NCBI GenBank assembly: GCA_965224845.1
Contig: CBDDAJ010000032.1
Location: forward strand, 124,001 to 188,000
Source of the DNA: Wocania_A sp965224845
Lineage (GTDB): Bacteria > Bacteroidota > Bacteroidia > Flavobacteriales > Flavobacteriaceae
Length of the DNA stretch: 64,000 bases
Direction: 5' to 3'
In this document: positions 57,401 through 64,000 of the stretch, one piece after another
Position numbering within the stretch: the first letter of the stretch is position 1
Layout: each line of letters begins with the position of its first letter
Translations under genes and position numbers: made by a program
Notes under the pieces: generated by a model
Database searches by the model: none
Told to the model about the DNA's origin: nothing
What the model saw: the letters and a program-made list of their open reading frames with translations, nothing else

Positions 57401-57539
57401 TTTCAATAACATTAGCACCCCCCAAAGGTATGCCTGTGTTGCTGTCTGTAATAGTTCCTGTTATAGTGCTTTGGGCTTGCATACTCTGCATACTGACCAG
57501 GCAAAACACAAACATTAGTTTTAGTAATTTTTGAATCAT
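54420..57539 (-). CDS. SusC/RagA-family TonB-linked outer-membrane protein (PUL C)
   Basis: 1039 residues. A signal peptide (LKLMFVFCLVSMQSMQAQ) is followed directly by a carboxypeptidase-regulatory-like domain (TGTITDSNTGIPLGGANVIE). The plug contains DEVVVTALGIKRERKSLGYS, KIVLRGYSSLTGDNQPLIVV and GVILITTKTGKS. The barrel ends VFFNIAAKF. Unlike the other two SusC proteins it has no STN domain, which agrees with the absence of FecR and sigma genes next to it. It is divergent from the NagB fusion across a 787-bp region. Confidence 0.95.
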   Translation of the reverse strand: MIQKLLKLMFVFCLVSMQSMQAQSTITGTITDSNTGIPLGGANVIEKGTTNGVSTDFDGNYSITVSSSNATLVVSYIGYTNQEIAVNNQSTINIALVEDASQLDEVVVTALGIKRERKSLGYSVQEIQGASISEAREPNMVNALSGKITGLQIIKGSNGPAGSSKIVLRGYSSLTGDNQPLIVVDGTPLDNFTGSGNEGFWSPTADLGNGLADVNPDDIESLSVLKGASAAALYGSRAGNGVILITTKTGKSSKGLGVSYSVTTGFQSIFSVPDLQSSFGQGSVGAYDEYAQSSWGPKIEGQTETGPEQGDVVFDRAYDNIGNYYKNGFSQNHSLSLQSSTDSGSFYASANYLDDEGISPSATLERLNLTARGVSRFGKDKKWTADTKVQYNRTIANNRPRTGFGALSQYQTIINFPRSRDIEQYSAGVDEFGNQIWFDPNSNQINPYWANQRRLSSDSRDRFIMNATLKHQFNDWLSAEIRGGADLYTTNTESKVFAGTSSTSSYGLGKNTFIEQNYSALIAAAKDNIFGKIGGSITLGGNLMSTERSSISSNSGELLVPNLFSLNNGVNPASVSQGFSNKKINSAYGLLQINYDGYLFVDITGRNDWSSALSKANRSFFYSSVNTSLVISDMITKNGGDLPSWFTFGKIRASYAEVGNDLNPFSLYNAFTIGNDSNGNTTAGTNSVLRNPDIVNELIKSVEVGLEARFLDNRVGLDVTWYKQNATNQIINLPLDPFSGYNSKLINAGDIQNTGIELTLKTRILDSEDGLNWDMDVNYSTNDNTIEELADDVTEYSLGGFDNFNIRADVGGDYGVIVGSRFRRVEDENSQFFGRILVDADGLPLASTEKHVLGSQQPDALLGITNMFRYKNFSFSFLFSASIGGEIFSGTNHALQRSGLAAVTAVNGERADIVFNGVVDDGAGNLSENTTGATPQNYWAAITGRSGNLGINEANVYDATHVRLRNVNLTYTFDKTFLDRTPFQGLSVGVSANNVWLITEHLNGVDPEAVNATRSNATGFENLAPPTTRTVFFNIAAKF

Positions 57540-57894
57540 AATTTGTTTGAATTAGTTTTTAATTTTGATTGCTTCAAGATTTATTCTTGAGATTTAATTT
57601 AGTTTAGTTTTTTTGTTTTTGTCATTTATTCATAGTTTAAGTTAATTTATTGGTTTTTAAATACGCTAAAGTTTATAAAGCATAAAGAATATGCAAAATA
57701 TCTAATTATAAGTTTGATATAAAAAATAATATATATACAACACGTTTTTTATGATAAACAACTATTAATTGGCGATTAATGGTGTTGGCGAAATTTTAGA
57801 AAAAAAACGTAATAACTATAGCAATTTTGTAATAATACATGAGATTCAATACTCTAAATATAAAAATTTATGTGGTAAAAACAAAATGGATTAG

Positions 57895-57928
57895 AAACAA
57901 GAATTGTAATGTTTTCTTGTTTTTTTTG
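57895..57928 (+). terminator. Orphan terminator-like hairpin
   Basis: AAACAAGAA (57895-57903) pairs with TTCTTGTTT (57914-57922), followed by a run of T. It reads as a plus-strand terminator, yet no plus-strand gene lies upstream; a small RNA or antisense leader transcript is possible. Confidence 0.4.
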
Positions 57929-58263
57929 ATTAGTTATTGTCTAAAAAGTATCAGGTAAAAAAAGTTTATGGAGTACGATTTTAATAAAAAATAAAGCAAG
58001 GGTTTGCAGATAAAACATTTTTTTAGTTAAAATAAATCACTTATCAGCAATATTTAGTTGTCTGTCTTTAAAATTATGTTGTTTGTATATTTTATTAAAA
58101 ATGTAAGTATTTTGATACTATATTGCTTACAAATAAAAGCGGTTAATGCACTAACTTTTTTACCGTAAACTATTATTATAAAGAGTGAATTTATAATACT
58201 TTTTTTCATTCTTTAAATTGAGTATTTGTTTTTTAAATTAAAGTTTTTTGAGTAGTTAGAAAT

Positions 58264-58292
58264 GCAAGCGAAGACAATGAGTTTTCGCTTGC
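58264..58292 (+). promoter_or_regulatory. Inverted repeat in the nagB leader
   Basis: GCAAGCGAA (58264-58272) and TTCGCTTGC (58284-58292) form perfect 9-bp arms with an 11-nt loop, 34 bp before the ATG. It may be a regulator site in DNA or a leader hairpin in RNA. Confidence 0.55.
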
Positions 58293-58326
58293 TTTGTCAA
58301 AAAACAATTCTAATTCAATTTTAAAA

Positions 58327-60252
58327 ATGGAAGTAGGTATTACCAATACTAGTATTTCTTATAAAAAACCTGGGAAATTTGAAGACACACGGTTTGAAAA
58401 AATCCATAATGTTATTTACGAATCGTCGCATGAAGCTTCAGTTTTAGTTGCTCAGGAAATTGCGGATTTAATTCGAGAAAAAAGTGCGTTAAATCAACTT
58501 TGTGTGTTGGGTTTAGCTACCGGATCTTCGCCAATAAAAGTTTATGAAGAACTGGTAAGAATGCACAATCAGGAAGGGTTAAGCTTTGCAAATGTTGTTA
58601 CCTTTAATTTGGACGAGTATTTGCCAATGGATAGAAATAATATTCAAAGTTATTTTTATTTCATGCATGAACACCTTTTTAATCATATAGATATTTTACC
58701 AGAAAACATTCATATTCCTGATGGTAAAATAAACGCAGAAGATTTATATCAATATTGTATAGATTACGAAATGAAAATAAAAACCCTGGGAGGTTTAGAT
58801 TTTCAACTTTTAGGAATTGGCAGGACTGGTCATATAGGTTTTAACGAACCGGGATCTCATTTTAATTCTGGTACTCGAAGTATAACATTAGATCATATAA
58901 CACGTACAGATGCTGCGCCCGCATTCCTTGGTATCGATAATGTTCCCCGAAAAGCAATAACAATGGGTATAGGCACTGTAATGAGTGCCAAAAGGATTGT
59001 GCTTTTAGGTTGGGGAATTAGCAAGGCAAAAATCCTTAAAAAAACAATAGAGGGTAAAATTACGTCTCAAGTCCCTGCAACCTATTTGCAAGAGCATAAC
59101 AATACAACTTTTGTGTTAGATAGTGATGCCTCATCAGAATTAACCAGAGTAAAAACCCCCTGGTTGGTAACTTCATGCGTTTGGACAGAAACTTTAAAAC
59201 TTAAGGCTGTTGTTTGGCTAAGCGAACTAACAGATAAACCGTTTTTAAAGTTAACGGATAAAGATTATAATGATCATGGAATGTCCAGCCTTTTAACAGA
59301 AGACGGGACTGCTTATAATTTAAATATTAAAATGTTTAATAAGTTGCAGCATACCATTACGGGATGGCCTGGAGGAAAACCTTATGCAGATGATACAAAT
59401 AGACCAGAACGGGCAACTCCGGAAAAAAAGAGGGTTATAATTTTTAGCCCGCACCCTGATGATGATATGATCTCTATGGGTGGAACTTTAGACCGGTTAG
59501 TAGAGCAAGGACATGATGTGCATGTGGCATATCAAACTTCTGGAAATATAGCGGTTTCTGATGAAGAAGCTTTAAAGTTTGCAGAAATATCTAAGTCATT
59601 AAATGCCCATGCTGCTGAACCAGATACCATTATCAATTTTTTAAAAAATAAAACCGAAAATAATATAGATTCTATTGAAGTTCGAAAACTAAAAGGGTTA
59701 ATAAGACGAAGTGAATCTTATGCAGCTACAAGATATTTAGGGGTTGATGATTCTAAAGTACATTTTCTGGATTTACCTTTTTACGAAACAGGTACGGTTA
59801 AGAAAAACAATCTTTCAGACGAAGACATAGATATTATGTGTAGCTTAATAGCACATGTAAAACCACATCAAATTTATGCGGCTGGCGATTTAGCAGATCC
59901 GCATGGAACCCATAAAATGTGCTTAGATAGTTTGTTTTTAGCACTAAAAAGAATAAAACACCAGAGTTATATGAATGACTGCTGGGTGTGGTTATATCGC
60001 GGTGCGTGGCACGAATGGGAACCTTATCAAATCGAAATGGCGGTACCTATGAGCCCAGATCAAGTACTAAAAAAGCGTCATGCTATATTTTATCACCAAT
60101 CTCAAAAAGATGGTGTTATGTTTCAAGGAGACGATTCCAGAGAGTTTTGGGTACGTGTTGAAGATAGAAACAGATTAACGGCAAAAAAATACAATGATTT
60201 AGGATTGGCAGATTATGCCGCTATTGAAGCTTTTAAACGCTATCACTTTTAA
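58327..60252 (+). CDS. nagB: Glucosamine-6-phosphate deaminase (NagB) fused to a PIG-L/LmbE deacetylase-like domain
   Basis: 641 residues from ATG at 58327; a TTG at 58294 is in frame but lies directly behind the leader hairpin. The NagB part (about 30-290) has LGLATGSSPIKVYEELVRMH, VVTFNLDEYLPMDR and LLGIGRTGHIGFNEP. In E. coli NagB the last motif reads GNDGHIAFNEP with a catalytic Asp; here Thr167 stands at that position while His169 is kept. The second part (about 370-600) is PIG-L/LmbE-like with HPDDD (376-380) and DPHGTH (His526, His529), metal-ligand motifs of zinc deacetylases. The fused form is common in Bacteroidota. It would convert glucosamine-6-phosphate to fructose-6-phosphate; the second domain's substrate is unknown. 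It is co-transcribed with the lipoprotein 3 bp downstream. Confidence 0.9.
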   Translation: MEVGITNTSISYKKPGKFEDTRFEKIHNVIYESSHEASVLVAQEIADLIREKSALNQLCVLGLATGSSPIKVYEELVRMHNQEGLSFANVVTFNLDEYLPMDRNNIQSYFYFMHEHLFNHIDILPENIHIPDGKINAEDLYQYCIDYEMKIKTLGGLDFQLLGIGRTGHIGFNEPGSHFNSGTRSITLDHITRTDAAPAFLGIDNVPRKAITMGIGTVMSAKRIVLLGWGISKAKILKKTIEGKITSQVPATYLQEHNNTTFVLDSDASSELTRVKTPWLVTSCVWTETLKLKAVVWLSELTDKPFLKLTDKDYNDHGMSSLLTEDGTAYNLNIKMFNKLQHTITGWPGGKPYADDTNRPERATPEKKRVIIFSPHPDDDMISMGGTLDRLVEQGHDVHVAYQTSGNIAVSDEEALKFAEISKSLNAHAAEPDTIINFLKNKTENNIDSIEVRKLKGLIRRSESYAATRYLGVDDSKVHFLDLPFYETGTVKKNNLSDEDIDIMCSLIAHVKPHQIYAAGDLADPHGTHKMCLDSLFLALKRIKHQSYMNDCWVWLYRGAWHEWEPYQIEMAVPMSPDQVLKKRHAIFYHQSQKDGVMFQGDDSREFWVRVEDRNRLTAKKYNDLGLADYAAIEAFKRYHF

Positions 60253-60255
60253 AGC

Positions 60256-60702
60256 ATGAGAAAAGCCGGAAAATTAATATTAGCGATTATTCTAATTTTA
60301 GTATTGCATACTTGCTCTAATAAAAAAGCATTAAATTCAAACCATGCCATAGAAGGCACCTGGAAAATGATATATGCAGAAATTAATGAAAACGATTCCT
60401 TAAAAATAAAAGATTTAAGTCATACGAGTTTTATAAAAATTATTAATAGCAACCACTTTGCGTTTTTTAATCAAGACAATAATAGTACAAAAAACTTTTA
60501 TGGAGGAGGAGGCAGCTATACTCTTAAGGGAAACCATTATGTAGAGGTTTTAAATTATACGGGTGTTGAAGCGCTAAAGAATCACGAATTTCCATTTACA
60601 ATTCAGATTAAAGGAGATACTTTAATTCAAAAGGGATTAGAAGAAGTAAAAAAAGCGGGAATTAAAAGAGAAATACTTGAAAAATATATAAGAATCAAAT
60701 AA
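60256..60702 (+). CDS. Small lipocalin-like lipoprotein
   Basis: 148 residues. The lipoprotein signal is LAIILILVLHTC. The mature part begins AIEGTWKMIYAEINENDSLK and contains IKIINSNHFAFFNQDNN and GGGGSYTLKGNHYVEVLNYT, the GxW opening and strand order of small lipocalin-like (DUF4488-like) proteins of Bacteroidota. No enzyme motif is seen. It starts 3 bp after nagB, so it is in the same operon. A role with amino-sugar uptake is only suggested by context. Confidence 0.7.
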   Translation: MRKAGKLILAIILILVLHTCSNKKALNSNHAIEGTWKMIYAEINENDSLKIKDLSHTSFIKIINSNHFAFFNQDNNSTKNFYGGGGSYTLKGNHYVEVLNYTGVEALKNHEFPFTIQIKGDTLIQKGLEEVKKAGIKREILEKYIRIK

Positions 60703-61051
60703 TTGCTGTGCAGTTTAAAATCGACGTACGTATACATTAGTCTAAGCAAAGTATACATGATTTATAATTAATAGCTACGTTATGACCTCATTATTTATTA
60801 CCATTTCTAATTTGAAATCACTGCAATATAACCCCTTTTTTTCTTTCTATTTCAGAATAAAATGAAACTGTAGCTCGTGCTATGCTTAAATGTTCTTCTT
60901 TGTATAAAGAAAAAAATCATCATTCTCTTTCACAGTAATTTCAAACAAGAACTGGTATAAGAGCTTGTAATGTAGCTGTTTTTTTTGTAGAGATCATTCA
61001 AAATTAATGCCTGCTTTTCGTTTCAAGTTTCAACAAATTTATAGACAGCAT
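60703..61051. other. Intergenic region between the lipoprotein and lacI-type gene
   Basis: AT-rich, with no supported gene and no clear terminator. A 32-codon open stretch on the minus strand near 60825-60925 (EEHLSIARATVSFYSEIERK) has no start codon and looks accidental or a short relic. Confidence 0.4.
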
Positions 61052-61072
61052 AAATTACATGATGTAATTTTG
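61052..61072 (+). promoter_or_regulatory. Palindromic operator overlapping the -7 element of the lacI-type gene
   Basis: AAATTACAT-G-ATGTAATTT (61052-61070) is a perfect 9-1-9 palindrome. It overlaps TAATTTTG (61065-61072), a full match to TAnnTTTG, 35 bp before the ATG. Autoregulation by the LacI-type protein is the simplest reading. No good -33 TTG was found. Confidence 0.65.
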
Positions 61073-61106
61073 TAAATTGCATGTTTAAAACAAACGTATA
61101 AATAGC

Positions 61107-62114
61107 ATGGTTACTTTAAAACAATTAGCAAAAGAGTTAAATGTTTCAATATCTACAGTTTCTAAAGCTTTAAATAATAGCGAAGAAATAGGAGAAGAAA
61201 CCGTTAAGCGTGTTAAAGAACTAGCCGATTTATATAACTATAAACCTAATAAGGTCGCTTTAAGCTTAAAGCAAAACAGAACCAACACAATTGGTGTTAT
61301 TATTCCCGATATTTTAAACCATTTTTTGGCCAAGGTTTTATTTGGAATTGAGCGCGAAGCCACACAGCATGGTTATAACATCATCACTTGCATCTCTAAC
61401 GAATCTTTAGATAAAGAAAAAGAAAGCTTACAGTTATTGGCAAACGGAAGTGTAGATGGCTTTATTTTATGTGTTTCTGAAGAAACACAGATTAAAAATG
61501 AAATAGAACACTTTAAAAAAACCATTAAACAGGGATTACCCATAGTTATGTTTGATAGGGTGGCACACGATGTGCTTTGCGATAAAGTAATTGTCGACGA
61601 TTTTGATGCCACTTACAGGGCAACTAAAAATTTGCTAGACGAAAACAGAAAACAAATTGCCTTTATAAGTAATATTGATGATTTAAGTGTAGGTAAACTA
61701 AGAGAACGAGGTTATAATAAAGCGGTTTTAGAAACCACTAAGCATGAACCATTGGTTTTAAAGATAAGAAAAGAGGATAACTCTCAAGATAAAATAAAAG
61801 CCTTTATGAAGGCACATAAAACTATTGATGCTGTAATAGCTGCCGATAGTGCTTCTGGGGTTATCGCTATTAATGTCGCTATAAGTTTTGGGCTTAATGT
61901 ACCCAAAGATATCTCGGTAATAGGTTTTTCAAGTCAGGCTGTGTCTAATCATTCGGTTCCAAGATTAACAACCATTAGGCAGCATGCCAAAACCATTGGG
62001 GCAAATGCAGCACAAATGCTTATAAAACGATTGCAAAACATATCAGATAAACAACTCGATTTTAAGACCAAAATAGTTAAAACAAGCCTGGTTGAAAATG
62101 GCTCTACTTTGTAA
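61107..62114 (+). CDS. LacI-family transcriptional regulator
   Basis: 335 residues. The N-terminal helix-turn-helix and hinge read VTLKQLAKELNVSISTVSKA and YNYKPNKVALSLKQNRTNT. The periplasmic-binding-protein-like sensor domain has IGVIIPDILNHFLAKVLFGI, DGFILCVSEETQIKNEIEHF, VDDFDATYRATKNLLDENRK, ISVIGFSSQAVSNHSVPRLT and TTIRQHAKTIGANAAQMLIK. It probably represses or activates nearby amino-sugar genes when a sugar phosphate or oligosaccharide binds. A palindrome overlapping its own -7 element suggests autoregulation. Confidence 0.93.
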   Translation: MVTLKQLAKELNVSISTVSKALNNSEEIGEETVKRVKELADLYNYKPNKVALSLKQNRTNTIGVIIPDILNHFLAKVLFGIEREATQHGYNIITCISNESLDKEKESLQLLANGSVDGFILCVSEETQIKNEIEHFKKTIKQGLPIVMFDRVAHDVLCDKVIVDDFDATYRATKNLLDENRKQIAFISNIDDLSVGKLRERGYNKAVLETTKHEPLVLKIRKEDNSQDKIKAFMKAHKTIDAVIAADSASGVIAINVAISFGLNVPKDISVIGFSSQAVSNHSVPRLTTIRQHAKTIGANAAQMLIKRLQNISDKQLDFKTKIVKTSLVENGSTL

Positions 62115-62473
62115 GTTTTTAACAAGTGATTGTTAATAAACCCAACATAAAAATACATTTTATCGATAAAAACATGCATTTTGTCGATTATATTTCTAAC
62201 TCATAGCTTTATTAACATACTTTAGCACTACTTAATAAGCGCCCCAAAAATTCCCCTCAGCTATTTAAGATTTATTAATCCATTTTTTTTGACCTTAAGG
62301 TCATATTCCCTCGTAGTATTTTAAAAAATCTGCATGCTTTTTAATGCATTCGATTTTTGAGTTAATTATCCATTTTTCCCTCATCAAAGATTTTGATTTC
62401 AAAGTCTTCGATAAGATTTTAAATTTTTAAAAAATATAGAGAAAAATAATAATAACCTTAAAATCGAAATATT
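62115..62473. other. Intergenic region upstream of the small lipoprotein (359 bp)
   Basis: It holds several symmetric elements and no gene: TTAACAA-GTGA-TTGTTAA (62119-62136), two direct repeats CATTTT(A/G)TCGAT at 62156 and 62177 (21 bp apart), and the perfect palindrome TGACCTTAAGGTCA (62290-62303). Any of them may be an operator; none can be tied to a protein. Confidence 0.5.
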
Positions 62474-62620
62474 ATGAAAGCCCTAAAAATTACATTATTA
62501 CTGGCATTATTTGTAACTGTATTATCTTCTTGTACTAAGCAAGATTTAAACGAAGATGATGTTTTAACTGCACCTGAATCTGAAGAAACTTTATTTACCG
62601 GAGGTGGAGTTGACCAATAA
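62474..62620 (+). CDS. 48-residue lipoprotein upstream of a sensor kinase
   Basis: It starts with a lipoprotein signal (ITLLLALFVTVLSSC, Cys at 20). The mature part is only 29 residues, acidic, and ends LFTGGGVDQ. No family is recognised. A perfect-palindrome terminator follows 20 bp after the stop, so it can be made as its own short message. The next gene is a TPR sensor kinase on the same strand. Short acidic lipopeptides with a Gly-rich tail might serve as a ligand or accessory of such a kinase, but this is a guess from position. Confidence 0.65.
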   Translation: MKALKITLLLALFVTVLSSCTKQDLNEDDVLTAPESEETLFTGGGVDQ

Positions 62621-62639
62621 GACAAAGGTATATGATTAT

Positions 62640-62681
62640 ACTAAAAAAACTCATTGCATTAATGCAATGAGTTTTTTTAGT
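62640..62681. terminator. Perfect palindromic terminator
   Basis: Two perfectly complementary 21-nt arms (ACTAAAAAAACTCATTGCAT plus one T, and its complement) with flanking A and T runs. It ends the small lipoprotein message and would partly shield the kinase gene. Confidence 0.88.
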
Positions 62682-62737
62682 AACATAATTAAAAAATTAT
62701 AAATACATTTGAGGGAAATGTTAATACTTCCCTTTTA

Positions 62738-64000
62738 TTGAGACTTATATTATTTTGCATATTAGTAGTGTCTTTTTGTAGTTTTTCTTTAGGACAGGAT
62801 AAAACTCGTACTGAAGTTATTGATTCTCTTAAGAAGAATGTTTTAAGCAATAAAGCACAAGATTCATTATCGATAGCAAAGACTCATTATAGCATAGGAG
62901 AGTTATATAGGTTTAGTTTTTTAGGAGATAGTGCTTATTATCATTATATGAAATCTGAAAAGATATTCAAAAGAATGAATAATGTTTATGAATTAGCATT
63001 GACATTGTATGGTATAGCAGTTGTTCAAAAAAATGAAAAAGATTTTACTGGAAGTGAAGTTACATCAGTTGAGGCACTTTCATTGTTGGATCAATTAAAG
63101 CAAACAAATGATGTAAAGAGATATAAATCATATATATATAACAATTTAGGTCTGCTTTTTGGTGAACTGGGGCAATTTGAAAAATCTATTTCCTATCATA
63201 AAGATGCAATCAAAATAAAAAATGAATATGATAAAAGAGGAACTTATAATATAAATGTTTCGAAAAATAATTTAGCCCTTTCATATAAAAAGGCTGGAAA
63301 ATATCAATTAGCTCTAAATTTTTACAGTGAAATATTATCAAATAAAAATTTGATTAATGAAAGGCCAGATTTTTATGCACTTGTCTTAGATAATTATGCT
63401 CATACATTGTATTTGTCAAAAGACCTTAAGAGTTTACCCGATTTATATTTTAAAGCACTAAAAGTTACTGATAGTATAAATCCTCAAGGAGGATATAATT
63501 CTATAATAATTAATCAACATTTAGCAAAGTATTATTATGATAAAAATGTATTAGATTCGGCCAAATATTATGCATATAAGGCTAAAAGTGTTGCAGAACT
63601 TTATCATAAAGATGAGTTATTAACCTCGTTGCTTTTACTATCAGAAATTGAAGATAGCGTAAATGCTACTAATCATTTAAAAGCTTATGTGAAACTTAAT
63701 GACAGTCTTCAAAGAAGTGAACGTTTATCACGTAATAAGTTTGCATTAATTCGCTTTGAAACTAGAAAGGTTGAACAAGAAAATGTTAGAATAGCCCGGG
63801 AACGGATGTGGCTTTTTATTATTTCGGTAACATTAATAATAACGTCATTTTTAGTTTATTTGGTTATCACGCAAAGAAATAAAAACAAAGAATTAAAATT
63901 TATACAGCAACAACAAGAAACAAACGAAGAAATATATAACCTTATGCTTTCGCAACAAGACAATATAGAAGAGGCCAGAACCTTAGAAAAGAAACGTATT
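62738..64000 (+). CDS. TPR-containing sensor histidine kinase (3' end outside window)
   Basis: 421 codons from TTG at 62738 to the window edge. No ATG or GTG gives the signal peptide (RLILFCILVVSFCSFSLGQ), so TTG is the probable start. Tetratricopeptide repeats follow at about 40-320, for example YIYNNLGLLFGELGQFEKSI, KNNLALSYKKAGKYQLALNF and AKYYAYKAKSVAEL. A membrane segment (WLFIISVTLIITSFLVYLV) and a linker helix end in EEARTLEKKRI, the usual lead-in to the phospho-acceptor region of NarX-type kinases. The kinase core is outside the window. The periplasmic TPR domain should bind a peptide or protein signal. Confidence 0.85.
   Translation, partial: MRLILFCILVVSFCSFSLGQDKTRTEVIDSLKKNVLSNKAQDSLSIAKTHYSIGELYRFSFLGDSAYYHYMKSEKIFKRMNNVYELALTLYGIAVVQKNEKDFTGSEVTSVEALSLLDQLKQTNDVKRYKSYIYNNLGLLFGELGQFEKSISYHKDAIKIKNEYDKRGTYNINVSKNNLALSYKKAGKYQLALNFYSEILSNKNLINERPDFYALVLDNYAHTLYLSKDLKSLPDLYFKALKVTDSINPQGGYNSIIINQHLAKYYYDKNVLDSAKYYAYKAKSVAELYHKDELLTSLLLLSEIEDSVNATNHLKAYVKLNDSLQRSERLSRNKFALIRFETRKVEQENVRIARERMWLFIISVTLIITSFLVYLVITQRNKNKELKFIQQQQETNEEIYNLMLSQQDNIEEARTLEKKRI

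Larger units (their letters stand above)
57540..58326. other. Divergent regulatory region between susC and nagB (787 bp)
   Basis: Very AT-rich, with no convincing coding sequence. It contains a terminator-like hairpin on the plus strand (57895-57928) that belongs to no annotated gene, and a perfect 9-bp inverted repeat (58264-58292) in the nagB leader. No clean TAnnTTTG element could be fixed for either gene. Confidence 0.5.

Noticed and set aside
60825..60925. 32-codon minus-strand stretch that looks protein-like
   Set aside because: It has no start codon, is short, and is bounded by stops; no partner fragments in other frames were found.

Overview
The window looks like a chromosomal segment of a marine-type member of Bacteroidota, most likely Flavobacteriaceae. 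The DNA is clearly AT-rich. It carries three SusC/SusD pairs and three sets of a FecI-type ECF sigma factor followed by FecR. Secreted proteins end in type IX secretion (T9SS) sorting domains, and several promoters fit the Bacteroidota pattern TTG-N(about 20)-TAnnTTTG. No rRNA, tRNA, CRISPR array or intact insertion sequence was seen.

Layout. (1) 1-5267, minus: two consecutive RHS/YD-repeat surface proteins, the second cut by the window edge, with a 22-bp tandem array of small palindromes upstream. (2) 5268-11448, plus: a large leucine-rich-repeat protein secreted by T9SS, flanked by two copies of a micro-ORF, then a NarL-like regulator whose receiver domain seems to lack the phospho-acceptor. 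(3) 11666-15770, minus: an ECF sigma/FecR/TonB-receptor cassette. Facing away from it (16052-19678, plus) is an operon of a DUF2490 outer-membrane barrel, a P-loop protein and an ABC exporter whose ATPase motifs have all decayed. A shared bipartite promoter motif suggests the sigma factor drives both sides. A decayed barrel gene follows. (4) 20378-23442, plus: a YegP-like protein, a T9SS-sorted protein and an OmpA-family protein. (5) 23748-32628, plus: sigma/FecR/SusC/SusD (PUL A), then three envelope proteins of unclear role. (6) 32751-45862, minus: PUL B, with sigma, FecR, SusC, SusD, an FG-GAP/ASPIC lipoprotein and a GH101 endo-alpha-N-acetylgalactosaminidase. (7) 46101-57539, minus: PUL C, with SusC, SusD, a frame-disrupted second FG-GAP/ASPIC gene, a LytS/LytT two-component pair and a NagX/HGSNAT-like membrane acyltransferase. 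(8) 58327-62114, plus: a NagB-PIG-L fusion, a small lipoprotein and a LacI-type regulator. (9) 62474-64000, plus: a 48-residue lipoprotein and the first part of a TPR sensor kinase that starts at TTG.

How they fit together (inference). GH101 would release core-1 disaccharides from mucin-like O-glycoproteins. SusC/SusD pairs would import them, and the NagB fusion would feed the hexosamine into glycolysis under LacI-type control, with a second sensory input from LytS/LytT. Stem-loops placed after FecR and after SusD suggest that SusC/SusD mRNA is set apart from the flanking genes. The least explained system is the DUF2490/P-loop/pseudo-ABC operon tied by its promoter to the FecI/FecR/FecA cassette.
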